Assembly: GCA_946614405.1 (NCBI GenBank)
Contig: CAMOGZ010000078.1
Coordinates: 1 to 7,032 of the forward strand
Direction of reading: 5' to 3'
Length of the DNA: 7,032 nucleotides
DNA from: an uncultured Eubacterium sp.
GTDB taxonomy: Bacteria; Bacillota; Clostridia; Peptostreptococcales; Anaerovoracaceae
The translations under genes were made by a program, and so were the position numbers. Positions 6,700 through 7,032 of this stretch are shown piece by piece. The notes under the pieces were generated by a model. That model searched no databases. It was not told the origin of the DNA and was given only the letters and a program-made list of their open reading frames with translations. Every line of letters begins with the position of its first letter. The stretch's first letter is position 1.

Positions 6700-6708
6700 T
6701 GATAAAAT
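6700..6708 (+). promoter_or_regulatory. Probable extended -10 promoter of deoC
   Basis: The sequence TGATAAAAT reads as TG, one base, then TAAAAT (6703-6708), one change from TATAAT. It is an extended -10 element that can work without a good -35. No convincing -35 lies 16-18 bp upstream; that stretch is C-rich. Transcription would start near 6715, about 30 nt before the deoC ATG. Confidence 0.55.
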
Positions 6709-6716
6709 AAATACAC

Positions 6717-6726
6717 ATGATATCAT
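6717..6726. repeat. 10-bp perfect palindrome in the deoC leader
   Basis: ATGATATCAT is a perfect palindrome placed at or just after the predicted deoC transcription start and before its ribosome-binding site. That is a typical position for a repressor operator, for example for a deoxynucleoside-responsive regulator. It is short and AT-rich, so chance occurrence is possible. Confidence 0.35.
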
Positions 6727-6744
6727 TTGGAAAGGAAGAAAACT

Positions 6745-7032
6745 ATGAATAAATACTTTGACAGTACATTATTAAAGCCCGAAGCAACCGCTGATCAGAT
6801 CCGCGCCCTTTGCCGTGAGGCGAAGGAGTATCACTTCGCGGCAGTCTGTGTCAATCCCTGCTATGTCAGCCTTGCCGCAGAGGAACTTGCCGGAAGCGAT
6901 GTGGACATCGCCACTGTGATCGGATTCCCTCTCGGCGCCTCCACCACACAGATCAAAGTCGCCGAAACGGCCGATGCCATCACCAACGGCGCCACGGAGA
7001 TCGACATGGTCATGAACATCGGCGCCTTCAAA
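6745..7032 (+). CDS. deoC: Deoxyribose-phosphate aldolase DeoC (partial, 3' end beyond right edge)
   Basis: DeoC splits 2-deoxyribose-5-phosphate into glyceraldehyde-3-phosphate and acetaldehyde, through a Schiff base on a lysine, in deoxynucleoside breakdown in the cytosol. The first 96 codons are present. They show [11 protein letters not shown] (5-15), the AAVCVNP segment (32-38), TVIGFPLGA (57-65) and [14 protein letters not shown] (83-96). Asp87 in EIDMV corresponds to the catalytic proton-relay aspartate (Asp102 in the E. coli enzyme). The Schiff-base lysine lies beyond the window. The usual opening in short bacterial DeoC is DHTLL; here the second position is serine. The ATG at 6745 has AAAGGAAG a few bases upstream. 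The gene is divergent from the cbi operon and is probably a separate unit. The N-terminal match is strong, but completeness of the gene cannot be judged. Confidence 0.93.
   Translation, partial: MNKYFDSTLLKPEATADQIRALCREAKEYHFAAVCVNPCYVSLAAEELAGSDVDIATVIGFPLGASTTQIKVAETADAITNGATEIDMVMNIGAFK

Larger units (their letters stand above)
6489..6744. other. Divergent intergenic region between cbiD and deoC
   Basis: These 256 bp separate the two transcription units and hold the cbi promoter, the cbiD leader hairpin and the deoC promoter. The middle (about 6577-6699) has a GC-rich patch including CCCCGGGG (6593-6600), an inverted repeat TTTCC/GGAAA (6646-6650 and 6660-6664, 9-bp spacer) and two similar TACC-CCCC-TTT stretches (6626-6636, 6677-6688). 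I see no credible ORF, tRNA, terminator or cobalamin riboswitch motif on either strand. Confidence 0.7.

Noticed and set aside
5658..6710. Plus-strand ORF (350 codons) opposite cbiD running through the divergent promoter region
   Set aside because: It would cover the cbi promoter and has no recognisable motif. It is a shadow of cbiD.
6717..6752. Tiny plus-strand ORF (11 codons) overlapping the deoC ATG
   Set aside because: No ribosome-binding site precedes it, and it would start almost at the predicted mRNA 5' end. A leader peptide is not supported.
1..7032. CRISPR arrays, tRNA or rRNA genes, transposases, attachment sites
   Set aside because: No spaced direct repeats, cloverleaf patterns, terminal inverted repeats or mobile-element proteins were seen; nearly all the sequence is accounted for by the eight genes.

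Overview
The window holds most of an anaerobic (cobalt-early) cobalamin biosynthesis operon on the minus strand. It faces away from the start of a deoxyribose-phosphate aldolase gene (deoC) on the plus strand. Reading leftward from about 6.49 kb, the operon order is cbiD, cbiF, cbiG, cbiH, cbiJ, a fused cbiE-cbiT, and cbiA, which is cut by the left edge. A 256-bp divergent intergenic region (6489-6744) carries the promoters. deoC begins at 6745 and is cut by the right edge.

Organism: the gene set (CbiD, CbiG, CbiJ, CbiH and a CbiET fusion, with no aerobic CobG, CobF or CobZ) indicates an anaerobe. Strong AGGAG-type ribosome-binding sites, a near-consensus sigma-A promoter, tightly overlapped genes and the style of the proteins suggest a moderately GC-rich Clostridia member of the Bacillota, probably Lachnospiraceae-like. 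That placement is an impression from sequence style, not a database match.

Pathway: read in chemical order, the enzymes are CbiH (C17 methylation and ring contraction), CbiF (C11 methylation), CbiG (lactone opening and loss of a two-carbon fragment), CbiD (C1 methylation), CbiJ (reduction), CbiET (C15 and C5 methylation plus decarboxylation) and CbiA (a,c-diamide formation). Together they cover cobalt-precorrin-3 to cobyrinic acid a,c-diamide, apart from the methyl-shift step of CbiC. CbiC, CbiL, the cobalt chelatase and the late genes are not in the window and may lie beyond the left edge or elsewhere.

Expression: every adjacent pair of operon genes overlaps by 4 to 11 nt, which suggests translational coupling. 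cbiH and cbiA appear to start with TTG. A strong promoter (TTGCAA, 17 bp, TATAAT) sits just upstream of cbiD and leaves a leader of only about 53 nt. I see no cobalamin riboswitch motifs there or in the rest of the intergenic region. deoC has an extended -10 promoter and a 10-bp perfect palindrome near its predicted transcription start.

I found no previously undescribed system. The notable points are the missing riboswitch, the short structured leader, the non-ATG starts and the absence of cbiC from the run.
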